Assembly: GCF_008000895.1 (NCBI RefSeq)
Contig: NZ_CP042823.1
Location: 4,195,001 to 4,259,000 of the forward strand
Source of the DNA: Methylobacterium sp. WL1
GTDB lineage: Bacteria > Pseudomonadota > Alphaproteobacteria > Rhizobiales > Beijerinckiaceae
Direction of reading: 5' to 3'
Length of the DNA stretch: 64,000 nt
In this document: positions 26,206 to 35,335 of the stretch, in pieces
Numbering within the stretch: the first letter of the stretch is position 1
How the letters are laid out: each line of letters begins with the position of its first letter
Program-made: the position numbers and the translations under genes
The notes under the pieces: model-generated
Told to the model about the DNA's origin: nothing
What the model saw: the letters and a program-made list of their open reading frames with translations, nothing else
Databases searched by the model: none

Positions 26206-26619
26206 CTAACCGGCGATTAAAGCTGGATCACCAAGCGCTTCGATCACCCGGCAGTCGCTTACCCGCCCACGCCCGCAGGCATCAAGGGAATGCTGCAACT
26301 CGCGGCGCAGAGAAACAAGCCGGGCGATACGACGGTCGATGTCCTCGACGTGGCGGCGGGCGATGCCATCCACCTCGGCGCAGGGGCGGTCGGGTTGATC
26401 GCTCAGCGCTAGCAACTCACGCACGGCAGGCACGTCGAAGCCGAGTTCGCGGGCGTGGCGGACGAAGTTCAGCCGCACCACGGCGGCTTCATCGTAGCGG
26501 CGTTGCTGGCCCTCGGTGCGCGTTGGGACGGTGAGCAGCCCGACCTGCTCGTAATAGCGGATGGTCGCCACCTTCACGCTCGTGCGCCGAGCCAGCTCGC
26601 CGATTGAAATGTCGCTCAT
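26206..26619 (-). CDS. MerR-family heavy-metal regulator
   Basis: A 137-residue MerR protein. The N-terminal winged helix (ISIGELARRTSVKVATIRYYEQVGLL cut by the Tyr pair) leads into a dimerisation helix and a metal loop. Cysteines in RPCAEVD (about 80) and DACGRGRVSDC (about 116-124) match the ZntR/CadR/PbrR group. The start at 26619 (MSDISIGEL) is the family start; an upstream in-frame extension was rejected. It faces a CDF efflux gene across a MerR-type promoter, which it most likely controls. Confidence 0.9.
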   Translation of the reverse strand: MSDISIGELARRTSVKVATIRYYEQVGLLTVPTRTEGQQRRYDEAAVVRLNFVRHARELGFDVPAVRELLALSDQPDRPCAEVDGIARRHVEDIDRRIARLVSLRRELQHSLDACGRGRVSDCRVIEALGDPALIAG

Positions 26620-26624
26620 GGCCC

Positions 26625-26655
26625 TTGAACCTCTAGTGGCTAGAGAGCCTATCTG
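26625..26655 (+). promoter_or_regulatory. MerR-type promoter and operator for the efflux gene
   Basis: A TTGAAC -35 box (26625-26630) and a TATCTG -10-like box (26650-26655) are separated by 19 bp, the long spacing typical of MerR-controlled promoters. Between them lies a perfect dyad, CTCTAG-TGG-CTAGAG (26631-26645). Confidence 0.8.
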
Positions 26656-26678
26656 AGGAGCCGGAAGGAAGACACCCG

Positions 26679-27428
26679 ATGGCTGATAGCTGCTGCAAAA
26701 GCGAAACTGCCTGCTGCGAGTCGCCCGCGCTCGCGTTGCTGGGACAGCCCGTGCAGGCAACGCCTGCCGCAGCCTGCGGCACGGCGGCGGACACCTGCTG
26801 CCCGAAGGGTGTGCCGGTGTTCGACGGGGTGGACCCCCGCTACAAGCGCATCCTCTGGACCGTTATCGGCATCAACGGCGTGATGTTCTTCGGCGAGATG
26901 GCGGCGGGCCAGCTTGCTGGATCGCAGGCGCTGAAGGCCGATGCGCTCGACTTCCTGGCCGACACCGTGACCTACGGCTTATCTCTGGCAGTCATCGGCG
27001 CGAGCCTGCGCACCCGGGCTACGGCGGCGCTGGCCAAGGGCGTCTCTCTGTTCCTGATGGCACTGTGGGTGTTCGGCTCGACCGTCTACCAGACGCTGAT
27101 CCTCGGCGTGCCAAAGGCGGAGGTCATGGGCATTGTGGGCGAGCTGGCGCTGGCGGCCAATCTCGCCTCGGTTCTGCTGCTGCGGCCCTACAAGGACGGA
27201 GACGCGAACGTGCGCTCGGTCTGGCTGTGCTCGCGCAACGATGCCATCGGCAACGTCATCGTCATGGGCGCGGCGCTGGCCGTGTGGGGCACGGCGACGG
27301 CTTGGCCGGATCTGCTCGTCGCTGCGATCATGGCGGGGATCTTTCTCACGTCGTCGGTGCAGATCCTGAGGCAGGCATGGGCGGAGTACCGCGACGGTGA
27401 GGAAGCCCATCCAGCCCCGGCCGAGTAG
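26679..27428 (+). CDS. CDF-family heavy-metal efflux transporter
   Basis: A 249-residue membrane protein with a Cys-rich N-terminal tail (CCKSETACCES, then CGTAADTCC) that probably binds metal. Six membrane segments follow. Conserved acidic residues are present in KADALDFLADTVTY (TM2) and RNDAIGN (TM5), the cation site of the family. GGAAGG precedes the ATG. It should export Zn2+, Cd2+, Co2+ or Pb2+ from the cytoplasm by proton antiport, under control of the divergent MerR protein. It lacks the C-terminal cytoplasmic domain of larger CDF proteins. Confidence 0.9.
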   Translation: MADSCCKSETACCESPALALLGQPVQATPAAACGTAADTCCPKGVPVFDGVDPRYKRILWTVIGINGVMFFGEMAAGQLAGSQALKADALDFLADTVTYGLSLAVIGASLRTRATAALAKGVSLFLMALWVFGSTVYQTLILGVPKAEVMGIVGELALAANLASVLLLRPYKDGDANVRSVWLCSRNDAIGNVIVMGAALAVWGTATAWPDLLVAAIMAGIFLTSSVQILRQAWAEYRDGEEAHPAPAE

Positions 27429-27450
27429 CTGCTAAAAGGCTGCTTCGGGT

Positions 27451-29028
27451 CGAGGCTGTGTCAAAAGTCCGGTCTGAGATAGACTTACGGCCTCATCTGC
27501 GGAGGTCGGCATGGGTCGGTTCGTCGAAGGGCAGGACCGTCGGCAATCCTGGTTGCTGCCCAGTTCGCTGGACGACTATGTCACCGCGGATAATCCGGTT
27601 CGCGTGGTCGAGGCCTTCATCGACGACCTCGATCTGGGCACACTGGGCTTCAACCGCTTCGAGCCCGCAGCGACGGGGCGGCCCGCGTATGATCCGGCCA
27701 CGCTCCTGAAGCTCTACCTCTACGGCTATCTCAACCGGGTGCCGTCTAGCCGGCGGCTTGAGCGTGAAGCGCAGCGCAACATCGAGGTGATGTGGCTGAC
27801 CGGTTGCCTGGCTCCTGACCACAAGACGATCGCCAACTTCAGGCGCAACAACGGGCCTGCGATCCAGGCGGCCTGCCGGCAGTTCGTGGTGCTGTGCCGG
27901 AATCTGAGGCTCTTCGCCGGGGCGACCGTCGCCTTGGACGGCTCGAAGTTCAAAGCGGTCAACAACCGGGACCGCAACTACACTGTGGCCAAGGTCGCCA
28001 AGCGCCTGGAACAGGTGGATGCCAGCATCGCCCGCTACCTCGCGGCGCTCGACCGAGCGGATCGAGAAGGCAACGACGTTCCCGAGGCGCGGACGCAGCG
28101 TATCGGCGAGAAGATCGCCGCTCTGCGCCGACAGATGGCCTTCCTGCGCGAGATGCAGGAGCGCGTGGAGGCCGCGGACGACGGACAGGTCTCACTCACC
28201 GATCCAGACGCGCGCTCGATGGCGACGAGCGGGCGCGGCACGGGCATCGTCGGCTACAACGTCCAGATCGCCGTCGATCCCGAGCATCATCTCGTCGTGG
28301 CCCATGACGTCATCAACGAGGGACACGACCGAACCCAGCTCGTTTCGATGGGCGGTCAGACCAAACAGGCCATCGGCGCGGAGGAGGTCACGGTCCTGGC
28401 CGATCGCGGCTACTACAACGGCGACGAGGTTTTGGCCTGCGAAGGCACGGGCATCCTGCCGGCTATGCCGCGGGCCGACACGTCGGGTCGAGCCAAGAAG
28501 GGGCTCTTCGTGCGCGCCGACTTCGTCTACGACGCCGCGGCCGATCACTACGTCTGTCCCGCCGGCGCTGTGCTGACGAAGTCTGCCGCGCGCTCCGATC
28601 GACACGGCGACATCGACCAATACCGCAATCTGGAGGCCTGTCATGCCTGCGCGATGCGGGCGCACTGCACGACCGAGAAGGTCAAGCGCTTCAAGCGCTG
28701 GAAGCATGAGGCGGTGCTGGAGACCATGCAGAGGCGGCTCGATTCCATGCCCGACGCCATGGCGGTACGGCGCGCCACGGTCGAGCACGTCTTCGGAACG
28801 TTGAAAGCTTGGATGGGCAGTACGCCGTTCCTGACGAAGGGCTTGAAAGGCGTGAGAACCGAGATGAGCCTCGCGATCCTCGCCTACAACGTGAAGCGGA
28901 TGATCCGCTTGTTCGGCGCAGCTTGGCTCATCCAGGCCATTCGAGCCTGAAGCGGTCCACCGCGCTGCCGTCATCATCTTGCGGATCGGCGCTAGCGGCC
29001 ACGATCAATGCGTTTTGACACGGCCTCG
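27451..29028 (+). mobile_element. IS1182-family insertion sequence
   Basis: Terminal inverted repeats CGAGGC(T/C)GTGTCAAAA occur at 27451-27466 and 29013-29028, with a single transposase between them. Exact ends may be 1-2 bases further in. No clear target duplication was seen. Confidence 0.85.
27511..28950 (+). CDS. IS1182-family transposase
   Basis: A full-length 479-residue DDE transposase. The N-terminal domain (DYVTADNPVRVVEAFIDDL, GRPAYDPATLLKLYLYGYLN) is followed by DGSKFKAVNNRDRN (first Asp), VLADRGYYNGDE (second Asp), a CPAGAVL/ACHACAMRAHC cysteine region and ATVEHVFGTLK (Glu). No interruption is seen, so the element is probably active. Confidence 0.95.
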   Translation: MGRFVEGQDRRQSWLLPSSLDDYVTADNPVRVVEAFIDDLDLGTLGFNRFEPAATGRPAYDPATLLKLYLYGYLNRVPSSRRLEREAQRNIEVMWLTGCLAPDHKTIANFRRNNGPAIQAACRQFVVLCRNLRLFAGATVALDGSKFKAVNNRDRNYTVAKVAKRLEQVDASIARYLAALDRADREGNDVPEARTQRIGEKIAALRRQMAFLREMQERVEAADDGQVSLTDPDARSMATSGRGTGIVGYNVQIAVDPEHHLVVAHDVINEGHDRTQLVSMGGQTKQAIGAEEVTVLADRGYYNGDEVLACEGTGILPAMPRADTSGRAKKGLFVRADFVYDAAADHYVCPAGAVLTKSAARSDRHGDIDQYRNLEACHACAMRAHCTTEKVKRFKRWKHEAVLETMQRRLDSMPDAMAVRRATVEHVFGTLKAWMGSTPFLTKGLKGVRTEMSLAILAYNVKRMIRLFGAAWLIQAIRA

Positions 29029-29234
29029 GTCGGAAGCAGCCCATCCCTATCATGATGGAAGCAACATCCGGTCTTCTCATGCCAAGCAGACGGCCCAAGC
29101 CCGCGGTCTCGACGCAGCATGTGGCTTCGAGCACAGCTCCCCGAACGTTCATACGCCAGGGTGGGCGAGCCCGAGAAGGTATACCATTGAGGTGCCTCGA
29201 CCTCGGCGGGGCGAGATCCCATCCCGAAACGGAA

Positions 29235-29261
29235 ACGCCGCCCCGGCGTGCGGGGCGGCGT
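29235..29261 (-). terminator. Terminator hairpin after the integrase gene
   Basis: A perfect 10-bp stem ACGCCGCCCC/GGGGCGGCGT with a 7-base loop lies about 20 bases past the integrase stop on the minus strand. It is followed on that strand by a T-rich TTCCGTTT. Confidence 0.65.
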
Positions 29262-29281
29262 CCACGTGCAGGGTTCGGCGC

Positions 29282-30907
29282 TCAGGAGGCGCGGGGTCCC
29301 CTACGCGGGGTCAGCGGCTTCCGCCGGCGGAGGGGCTGCCTGACGGACCGCCCGGCGAGCGGCTTCTGATGGTTGCGCCGGACCCGCTGGGCGCCGAGGG
29401 GCCTCGGCCGGTTCATCCGGGCGTGGTAGGCCTCGGCGGCGGGGTCCTCGGTCTCGACGGTATCCCACCCCTTCGCGACATGGTCCCTTCCCCAACGGCG
29501 GTTGACCTTCTGGCCGGCCAGCGTGCTTTGGAGGTAGGTGTCCTGGATGGTGCGCACGCTGAGGCCGATGGCCTGGGCGGTCTCGTACACCGTCCTGCCG
29601 TCGAGCATCATCCAGGTGACGGCGGCGTGCCTGAGGTGGTGGACCTGGAGATGGGGCAGGCCGGCATCCGCGACGGTCTCCCACCAGGTGTCCTGGATGT
29701 GGCTGTTGTACTGGGTGCCGTCGGGATGGTGGATTACGAAGTCGATGTGGCGCTTGTTGTCAGCCCTCAGCCAGATGTCGGCGAAGACCCCGAGCTTCGG
29801 CCGCATGACCGAGGACCAGCGCGGCTTGCCCTCCCGGGCATCCTCTCCGTGACCGCGTCGGTGGATCGTATCGTTCACGACGTCGATGCAGCCGCGGGAC
29901 TTATGAAGGACCCAGGACAGGCCGGTCAGCGCGCCGTGGCGGGTGCCCGAGTACACGCCGACCAGCGCCAGACGCGCGACCGCGCGACGGTGCCTGACGG
30001 TCTTGCGCGTGCGGCGGACGTACCGGACGACCGTCTCGCCGGTCTCGGGATCCTCGACCGTCTCGGTCTTCCAGCCGCCCCTGCCCTTTAGGAAGACGCG
30101 CTTGAACCGCGCGTCGGGATCGCGGTGACCGCCGACCAGGATCACGTGGTAGCCATCGCCGTGGGGATCCCACACGTAGCCCCTGGAGGCCATCAGCACG
30201 CGGGCCATGCCGTTGCGCGTGAGGAGGAAGGTGCGCCGGTTGCGACGCCTCCGGTCGTCGATCACGGGCGTCCAATCCAGGACGAACTGCCTGTGGAAGG
30301 CCTCGATGGCGCGGCGAAGGTCGCCGAGCTCGTTGCGCGCCGTCGCCTCCGAGACGCGCGGGGCGGTCTCCGCCTCGTTGTACGTCGCATTCGGCTCCAG
30401 CATCCGCGTGTTGACGTACCCGGTGACGGACTTCTCGTCGATGCCCCGCAGCTTGCGCGCCCCGAGCAATCGCTTGAGGGTGTCGAGCCGGCCCTTCAGG
30501 CCCCGGTACCTCGCACCCTCGCGCTTCGAACTGTTGGCTGCCGGCTTCGTCTGGTCGATGCGCCAGTCGATGATCTCCCCCAGGGTGACCTCGGAGGCGC
30601 GCACCTTGCCGTCGTCTTCGAGCCTGCGCGTCATCAGCGCGATGGCGAGCGCGGCTTCCGCCTCGCCCCGTCGCGATGCGGGCAGCCCGAGGGAGCGGAC
30701 CTTCCCGTTCGTCCTCAGGCAGCACTGGGGCTCCCCGTCGACGGGACGGTCCTTACGCGTGATGATTTCCGGCATCTTGGGCTTGGGCCCGCCCTTGCAG
30801 GCATGGCCCATCGCCTGCCCGAGCTGCTCGCCGATGGCAGCCCTCAGGCGCTCCGCCAACTTGTACCTGGCCTTCGGGGCCGCGGATTCTTGCGAATTCC
30901 CGCTCAT
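29282..30907 (-). CDS. Tyrosine-recombinase integrase
   Basis: A 541-residue site-specific recombinase. The N-terminal 170 residues contain a SAM-like core-binding region (LGEIIDWRIDQT, RYRGLKGRLDTLKRLLG). The catalytic domain has the Arg in VYSGTRHGALTGL, HHLRHAAVTWMML as the H-x-L-R-H box, and a likely nucleophile Tyr in IQDTYLQSTL. Three essential residues are therefore visible. An extended basic C-terminal tail (QRVRRNHQKPLAG) follows. With the excisionase-like gene upstream it forms the mobility module of the accessory region. No tRNA attachment site was seen near its 3' end. Confidence 0.92.
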   Translation of the reverse strand: MSGNSQESAAPKARYKLAERLRAAIGEQLGQAMGHACKGGPKPKMPEIITRKDRPVDGEPQCCLRTNGKVRSLGLPASRRGEAEAALAIALMTRRLEDDGKVRASEVTLGEIIDWRIDQTKPAANSSKREGARYRGLKGRLDTLKRLLGARKLRGIDEKSVTGYVNTRMLEPNATYNEAETAPRVSEATARNELGDLRRAIEAFHRQFVLDWTPVIDDRRRRNRRTFLLTRNGMARVLMASRGYVWDPHGDGYHVILVGGHRDPDARFKRVFLKGRGGWKTETVEDPETGETVVRYVRRTRKTVRHRRAVARLALVGVYSGTRHGALTGLSWVLHKSRGCIDVVNDTIHRRGHGEDAREGKPRWSSVMRPKLGVFADIWLRADNKRHIDFVIHHPDGTQYNSHIQDTWWETVADAGLPHLQVHHLRHAAVTWMMLDGRTVYETAQAIGLSVRTIQDTYLQSTLAGQKVNRRWGRDHVAKGWDTVETEDPAAEAYHARMNRPRPLGAQRVRRNHQKPLAGRSVRQPLRRRKPLTPRRGPRAS

Positions 30908-31063
30908 GTCGCTATCGTCCTCGTGTCGATGCGGCCCTCGGGCCGCGTTGCGCGCACGACGATCCGGCTCGTCTCGCCAAAGCTTCGCCGGATCGTCTTC
31001 GATCTGCCCGTGAGGGCGGCAGCCCCGTCGGTTCGCCGGCGGGGTTTCTCGTTCATGGGCCCG

Positions 31064-31351
31064 TCATGGGACGGTGCCCGGACACTTCGCTTCCTCCCTC
31101 GCGCCTCCCTGCCTGCGACGTCCCCTGCCCATGGCCCTGATGCCGGCGGGGGTCGTGAAGAACTTCCCGGCCAGGACCACCACGTCCAGGTCGCCCTGCC
31201 GCACGGCCGTCCTGAGCGTCGTCACCGTGATCGGCCCGCCCGGCCAGAACAACTTCGCCGCCTCGGCCAGGGTCAGCAGCTCGTCCTCCCCCCATTCCGA
31301 TGGCCCTGGCCTCGCAGCGATCCGGTCGGGACGTCCGTTCTTCAAGGCCAA
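31064..31351 (-). CDS. Excisionase-like HTH protein
   Basis: A 95-residue protein with a MerR/AlpA-type HTH near the middle (LTLAEAAKLFWPGGPITVTT) followed by a wing (DVVVLAGKFFTTPAGIRAM) and a basic tail. It starts at TTG; an in-frame stop lies 4 codons further upstream, which limits alternatives. It ends 156 bases before the integrase gene on the same strand, the usual excisionase-integrase order. It probably directs excision and may regulate the integrase promoter. Confidence 0.75.
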   Translation of the reverse strand: MALKNGRPDRIAARPGPSEWGEDELLTLAEAAKLFWPGGPITVTTLRTAVRQGDLDVVVLAGKFFTTPAGIRAMGRGRRRQGGAREEAKCPGTVP

Positions 31352-31754
31352 GATATTCTCTCATCTTGCATGGTTGCAGTCAAACAGGCAGGTTTCAAGT
31401 ATTGAATAGTTTGTTCTTGTTTACTTGACTGATGCACATCGGCAATCCTTACGCCTTTGTCCATTGGTTCGGATGATCGGTCCTTGCACGTCCGGGCCGG
31501 ACGGACCCACGGGAGGGCCAGGCCGCGACCGTCCGCGGGATGCATCCCTGGCCGATTCCCAGCTGACGCCAACGGCTTGGCCTGCATCGGGGCGCCGGGC
31601 ATCATGCCCCGAGCGGGTCGCGCCTCCGTCCCGCCGGCGTGGAAGGACGGACGATCGTCTCCCCCCTGCCCGGGACGGAATTTTTTTTCGGGGGCGGTCG
31701 CGACGGCCGTCGGAGCATCGGCCCGTCCTCGGACCGAGCCGATCCATTCTCGGC
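31352..31754. other. AT-rich promoter region upstream of the excisionase gene
   Basis: Bases 31350-31440 are markedly AT-rich and probably hold the leftward promoter of the excisionase/integrase genes. The rest, including a run of eight T at 31681-31690, shows no supported gene. Confidence 0.45.
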
Positions 31755-31979
31755 TCATCGCTCCTCCCCCCGACTTCGTCTCGCGCCGGCGAGATCGATC
31801 ACGTTGCCGTCGGGCGGGAGGCACCGCCTCCGCTTCAGGGCCCTGCGTTCGGCCTCGACCATCACCTCGGCCGCGACCGCGAGCCGCGCGCGCTCGACCG
31901 CCGCCTCGTAGACGCCGGCGCCGAGCTCGGTCCTGATCTCGACGAGGGAACCCAGCAGGGCCAGGACTTGCTCATCCAT
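31755..31979 (-). CDS. Small helical protein, partner of the AAA-M41 protease gene
   Basis: A 74-residue protein (MDEQVLALLGSLVEIRTELG...) with a long amphipathic helix (AAVERARLAVAAEVMVEAER) and a basic C-terminus. Its start lies inside the last codons of the AAA-protease gene, an overlap of 8 bases, so translation is likely coupled. It could be an adaptor or subunit of that protease. No family recognised. Confidence 0.6.
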   Translation of the reverse strand: MDEQVLALLGSLVEIRTELGAGVYEAAVERARLAVAAEVMVEAERRALKRRRCLPPDGNVIDLAGARRSRGEER

Positions 31980-34002
31980 GGCGCGGCTCCCCCTGCCTGG
32001 GGGCGATGGACCTATGGCCATGAATGTCGGCCAATCGGTGGAAGGCCGCCCCGTCCACGACGCGCCGCTCGACCAGCAGGCGTGCGACGGCCTCGACGAG
32101 GGGCCTGTGACGGTGGACGAGGGCGAGGGCGACCCCGTACAGCCGTTGTAGATCCTCCTCGGCGGCGGCGCGGATCCTGGGATCGCGCTCAAGGACCTCG
32201 GCGGCGCGCTCGATGGACGAGCGTCGCACGAGGGTGCCGGCCATTCCGAGCGCCACGTGGCGCGCCGCGACGAGCGTGGTCGCCTCGCCAAGGTCGACGT
32301 GGCTTCCGGAGGAAACGCCCAGGCCGAGGGCCTCCTCGGCGGCACGTCCCCCCAGCAGGCCGACGACGTGGGTCTCGATCCCGGCCGGCGTCACCATCGC
32401 GTCCTCGCCGGGCGTGGAGACGGTCATGCCACCGGTATCGCCGGACGCGACGATGCTGATCCGTTGGACGGTGCCGCCGCCACCAACATGCACGCAGACG
32501 GCGTGACCCGCCTCGTGGGCCGCCCGGCGCCAGATCGCCGTCGCGGAACGTCCGTCGGCGGGCGCGGCCCGGCGGATCAGGTCCTCGACCGTCATCGCCC
32601 TGCCGTCGAGCCGCGCGGCATGCCGGGCGCTTTCCACCCACGACCTGGCCTCCGCCCCGGAGGCCCCGACCCCGACCGCGGCGACGCCGTCCAGGTCCGC
32701 GTCGGCGAGGTCGTCGCGCAGGTGCTGGCGCAGGATGCCGGCCAGGGCGACGGCGTCCGGGGGCTCGATGCGGATGACGCCGCCGAACCTGCCGGGTCGC
32801 AGCAGCGCTGCGTCGATCCGGTGCGGCGCATTCGTGGCGGCGACCACGATGATGCGCGAGGCATTTGCCCCGTTCAGGCCCAGGCCGTCGAGGAACGACA
32901 AAAAGGATCCAAGTATAGGCATCCAGTACGATGCATGCCTATCCTCGCCGCCGGCCCTCGTCGGGAGGGCGTCCGCCTCGTCGAACGCCAGGATGCACGG
33001 CGCAGAGGACGATGCGCGCAGCAGATCCTCCTGCATTCGACGCAATACATCGTCCAGGTAGCCCGAGCCGGCGAACCAGCTTGCGACGGAGGTGGTCACG
33101 ACCGGTATCTGGCAGGACCGGGCGAGACTGCGCATCAACGTGGTCTTGCCGAGGCCCGGAGCGCTCGCAAGGCAGGCATTGAGCGTGCCGGCGGGCCATG
33201 GCCCCTCGCCCCGGCGCCATGCACGGACGCTGGCGACGACGCGCCGTGCCCACGCACCGGCCTCTCCGTAGCCGACGAGATCCTCGACCGGCGGCGCGTC
33301 GTCGTAGCCGCCGGCCACCATGGTCCTGGCGCCGGCGGTGGCCTCCAGTCGCCTGACCGCGGCCGAGGCGGTGCCGCCGGTCCGGATGGCCGCGAGGAAA
33401 TCGGGGTAGTCCAAGCCTTGGACGGACGTCGGCATCCTGCGCGGACGCGTACCGGTCGCGTCGCGGATCACGGACCGCAGGACCGCGGCGGAGGGGTGGC
33501 CGACGCTCACCCGAAGGTCGCACGCGTCCATGTACGACCGCGGCACGTAGCGTCCCGGCAGCCAGGAAACGACGGCGACGCGACTGCCCATCGCGAGGAG
33601 TTCGACCAAGGCGGTCTCTCCTTCCGAAGCCAGGAGCTTGGGCTTGGCGGCGGCATCGCGCGCCTCGCAATGCGTCCATGACCCCATCGCCGAAACGGCG
33701 CGGCGTAGGGGCTGGACCCATGCGGGCGTCGGGGCCTCGATCAAGACGGACAGGCCGCGGGTGGTGGCGAAGCGGCGCGCTTGGGCCCGCGTCATCGCCG
33801 CGGTGAGCGCGGCCTTCGCCAACGTGTGGACGGGGGAGGTGACGGTGACCGGAGCGGCTTCCGTAGGCTCGTCTTCGCCTTCGAGGAAAGCCTCGGCGGC
33901 GAACGGGTCGCTCGCGCGCTCATGCTCGAAGGCACCCTTCCGGGCGGCCCGGTTCAGGTGGTCGAGCCGCTTTCGCGGGGACTGCTTCTTCGTGGAACTC
34001 AT
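31972..34002 (-). CDS. Soluble FtsH-like AAA+ ATPase with M41 peptidase domain
   Basis: A 676-residue protein. The N-terminal 230 residues are unlike FtsH and lack membrane helices. The AAA domain has Walker A SAPGLGKTT (about 285), Walker B CILAFDEADAL (about 340) and the arginine-finger segment LLRPGRFGG (about 400). The peptidase domain has HEAGHAV (about 505) and a third zinc ligand in GSHVDLGEAT (about 575). It is therefore probably an active cytosolic ATP-dependent metalloprotease. GGAGG lies 6 bases before the ATG at 34002, which favours it over 34014. Such proteases recur in alphaproteobacterial mobile islands; the substrate is unknown. Confidence 0.88.
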   Translation of the reverse strand: MSSTKKQSPRKRLDHLNRAARKGAFEHERASDPFAAEAFLEGEDEPTEAAPVTVTSPVHTLAKAALTAAMTRAQARRFATTRGLSVLIEAPTPAWVQPLRRAVSAMGSWTHCEARDAAAKPKLLASEGETALVELLAMGSRVAVVSWLPGRYVPRSYMDACDLRVSVGHPSAAVLRSVIRDATGTRPRRMPTSVQGLDYPDFLAAIRTGGTASAAVRRLEATAGARTMVAGGYDDAPPVEDLVGYGEAGAWARRVVASVRAWRRGEGPWPAGTLNACLASAPGLGKTTLMRSLARSCQIPVVTTSVASWFAGSGYLDDVLRRMQEDLLRASSSAPCILAFDEADALPTRAGGEDRHASYWMPILGSFLSFLDGLGLNGANASRIIVVAATNAPHRIDAALLRPGRFGGVIRIEPPDAVALAGILRQHLRDDLADADLDGVAAVGVGASGAEARSWVESARHAARLDGRAMTVEDLIRRAAPADGRSATAIWRRAAHEAGHAVCVHVGGGGTVQRISIVASGDTGGMTVSTPGEDAMVTPAGIETHVVGLLGGRAAEEALGLGVSSGSHVDLGEATTLVAARHVALGMAGTLVRRSSIERAAEVLERDPRIRAAAEEDLQRLYGVALALVHRHRPLVEAVARLLVERRVVDGAAFHRLADIHGHRSIAPRQGEPRHG

Positions 34003-34182
34003 GGCGGCCTCCATCGCGAGGCCGCCGTGCGCGTCGATGCGCGTCGGTCAGGCCCGGCGGGGTGTCTCGGATCGGACGGAAGGATCGCGCACCGCGGTCG
34101 TGCGGCGGCCGGGCTGCCTGTCGGCAGCACGCGGTTTCGAGCGCTCGTGGGGGGACATCGGATGCTCCTGGACGGTGGTGGC

Positions 34183-34548
34183 CTATTCGGCGGGGGCGAT
34201 GTCGAACCCGTCGAAGTCGATCCGGCGGGCCGACGCCGAGACCTGGATGCCTGCCTTGGCCGGCGCGGCCCGCTCGCGAAGCCTCTCGGCCTGCCGCTCG
34301 GCCTCGATCATGGCGGCCCTGCCGAGGGCCACGAGCACCGCGGCCACGATCCGGGCGAACGCCTGCGCGGGGAAGGTCTCGGCGGCCATGGTCAGACGGC
34401 GGAAAATCTCGCCCACGTGCCGTGCCCGGTCCTCGGTGTCGGGCGGGGAAGTGACGAGACCCGACGGGACGGTGGCGTCGCCGACCTTGGATGGATCGCC
34501 ATCGCCTCGGGGGCGGTCCTCGGTGGTGGCGGTGGAACTCTCGATCAT
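34183..34548 (-). CDS. Hypothetical protein upstream of the AAA-protease operon
   Basis: A 121-residue protein with a disordered acidic N-terminus and a helical core (FRRLTMAAETFPAQAFARIV, GRAAMIEAERQAERLRERA). The helical EAERxxER pattern is reminiscent of the small protein at the other end of the same operon. It precedes the protease gene by 180 bases on the same strand. No known domain. Confidence 0.5.
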   Translation of the reverse strand: MIESSTATTEDRPRGDGDPSKVGDATVPSGLVTSPPDTEDRARHVGEIFRRLTMAAETFPAQAFARIVAAVLVALGRAAMIEAERQAERLRERAAPAKAGIQVSASARRIDFDGFDIAPAE

Positions 34549-35335
34549 GACGGCTGCCTCCGCGCAGGGGCAGCCGGGCGCGCTTCGGCGCCGGGTCAGC
34601 CCCGGGAGATGTCGGAAGGGCGCATGGGCGCCCGTGACGGGTCGCGCCCGAGCGGGGCTCGGACGAGGACGACCGGTTTTCGAAAGGTGGGGATCGGGAT
34701 CATCGGGTGGTGTCCGTAAGGGGCCTCCCGGAGCGGCGCGACGAGGCGTGCGGCTATCTGCGTGAGGGGGAATCGGCGCGCACCGGCTCGGGTTTTCCCG
34801 TCCGGCTCGCCTGGCGTTTCATCGTCGCGAACATGGACTCTTAAGTGCGGGTAAAGCGTCGAAAATGCAAGTATTCTCGAAAGGGGATCTAGCGATCACT
34901 GTGGAAAACTCGTTCTCTCTTGTCGTCTGCAAGTGGACGCAAGTGGAAAGTAAATCGCGTAGCGATCCTGAAAACGATTCAATCGCAAGGACCTACCGGG
35001 TGTCGTTCGCCGGAGGACGCTCACGTGGTCGAGGCACTCCGCCGCGGGCAGTGGATCGCCGTTATCGACGATGATGGACCGTCCGATGTCCGCGCGCCCG
35101 ACCAAGTGCGCACCCGAGGTTGTCTCGTAGCGCCTCGCCCATTGGATCTCCGCCTCGGGAGGGCGCGCGAACATGCCCACGCATGTCTCGGTCGATTCGT
35201 TCGTGGGAGCGTGGCGATCCCACCATGGTTCGGAAGCGCGGCTCGCGGCGTAGCGCGTAGTTTGTATCGTTACACGCTACGTCATACGGCGTGGCTGACG
35301 TTCGGTTTCCCGTGGGACGTCGGAGCCCTGGGTCG
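34549..35335. other. Regulatory region between qatD and the protease operon
   Basis: About 790 bases with no supported gene. The AT-rich part (34840-35000) probably carries the leftward promoter of the protease operon and includes a direct repeat CAAGTGGA at 34930-34945. A 31-bp dyad lies at 35250-35280. Confidence 0.5.
35250..35280. repeat. 31-bp dyad, copy 1
   Basis: Arms GTAGCGCGTAG and GTTACACGCTAC flank an 8-bp centre. The same arms, spacing and total length recur at 43053-43083. It lies 55 bases past the qatD stop. Confidence 0.7.

Noticed and set aside
29029..29234. A tRNA attachment site next to the integrase
   Set aside because: No cloverleaf or T-loop sequence could be found between IS1182 and the integrase gene.
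30125..31405. A 426-codon plus-strand frame
   Set aside because: It is antisense to the integrase and excisionase genes and lacks any recognisable domain.
32257..33681. A 474-codon plus-strand frame
   Set aside because: It is opposite the AAA-M41 protease, whose Walker and zinc motifs prove the minus strand is coding.
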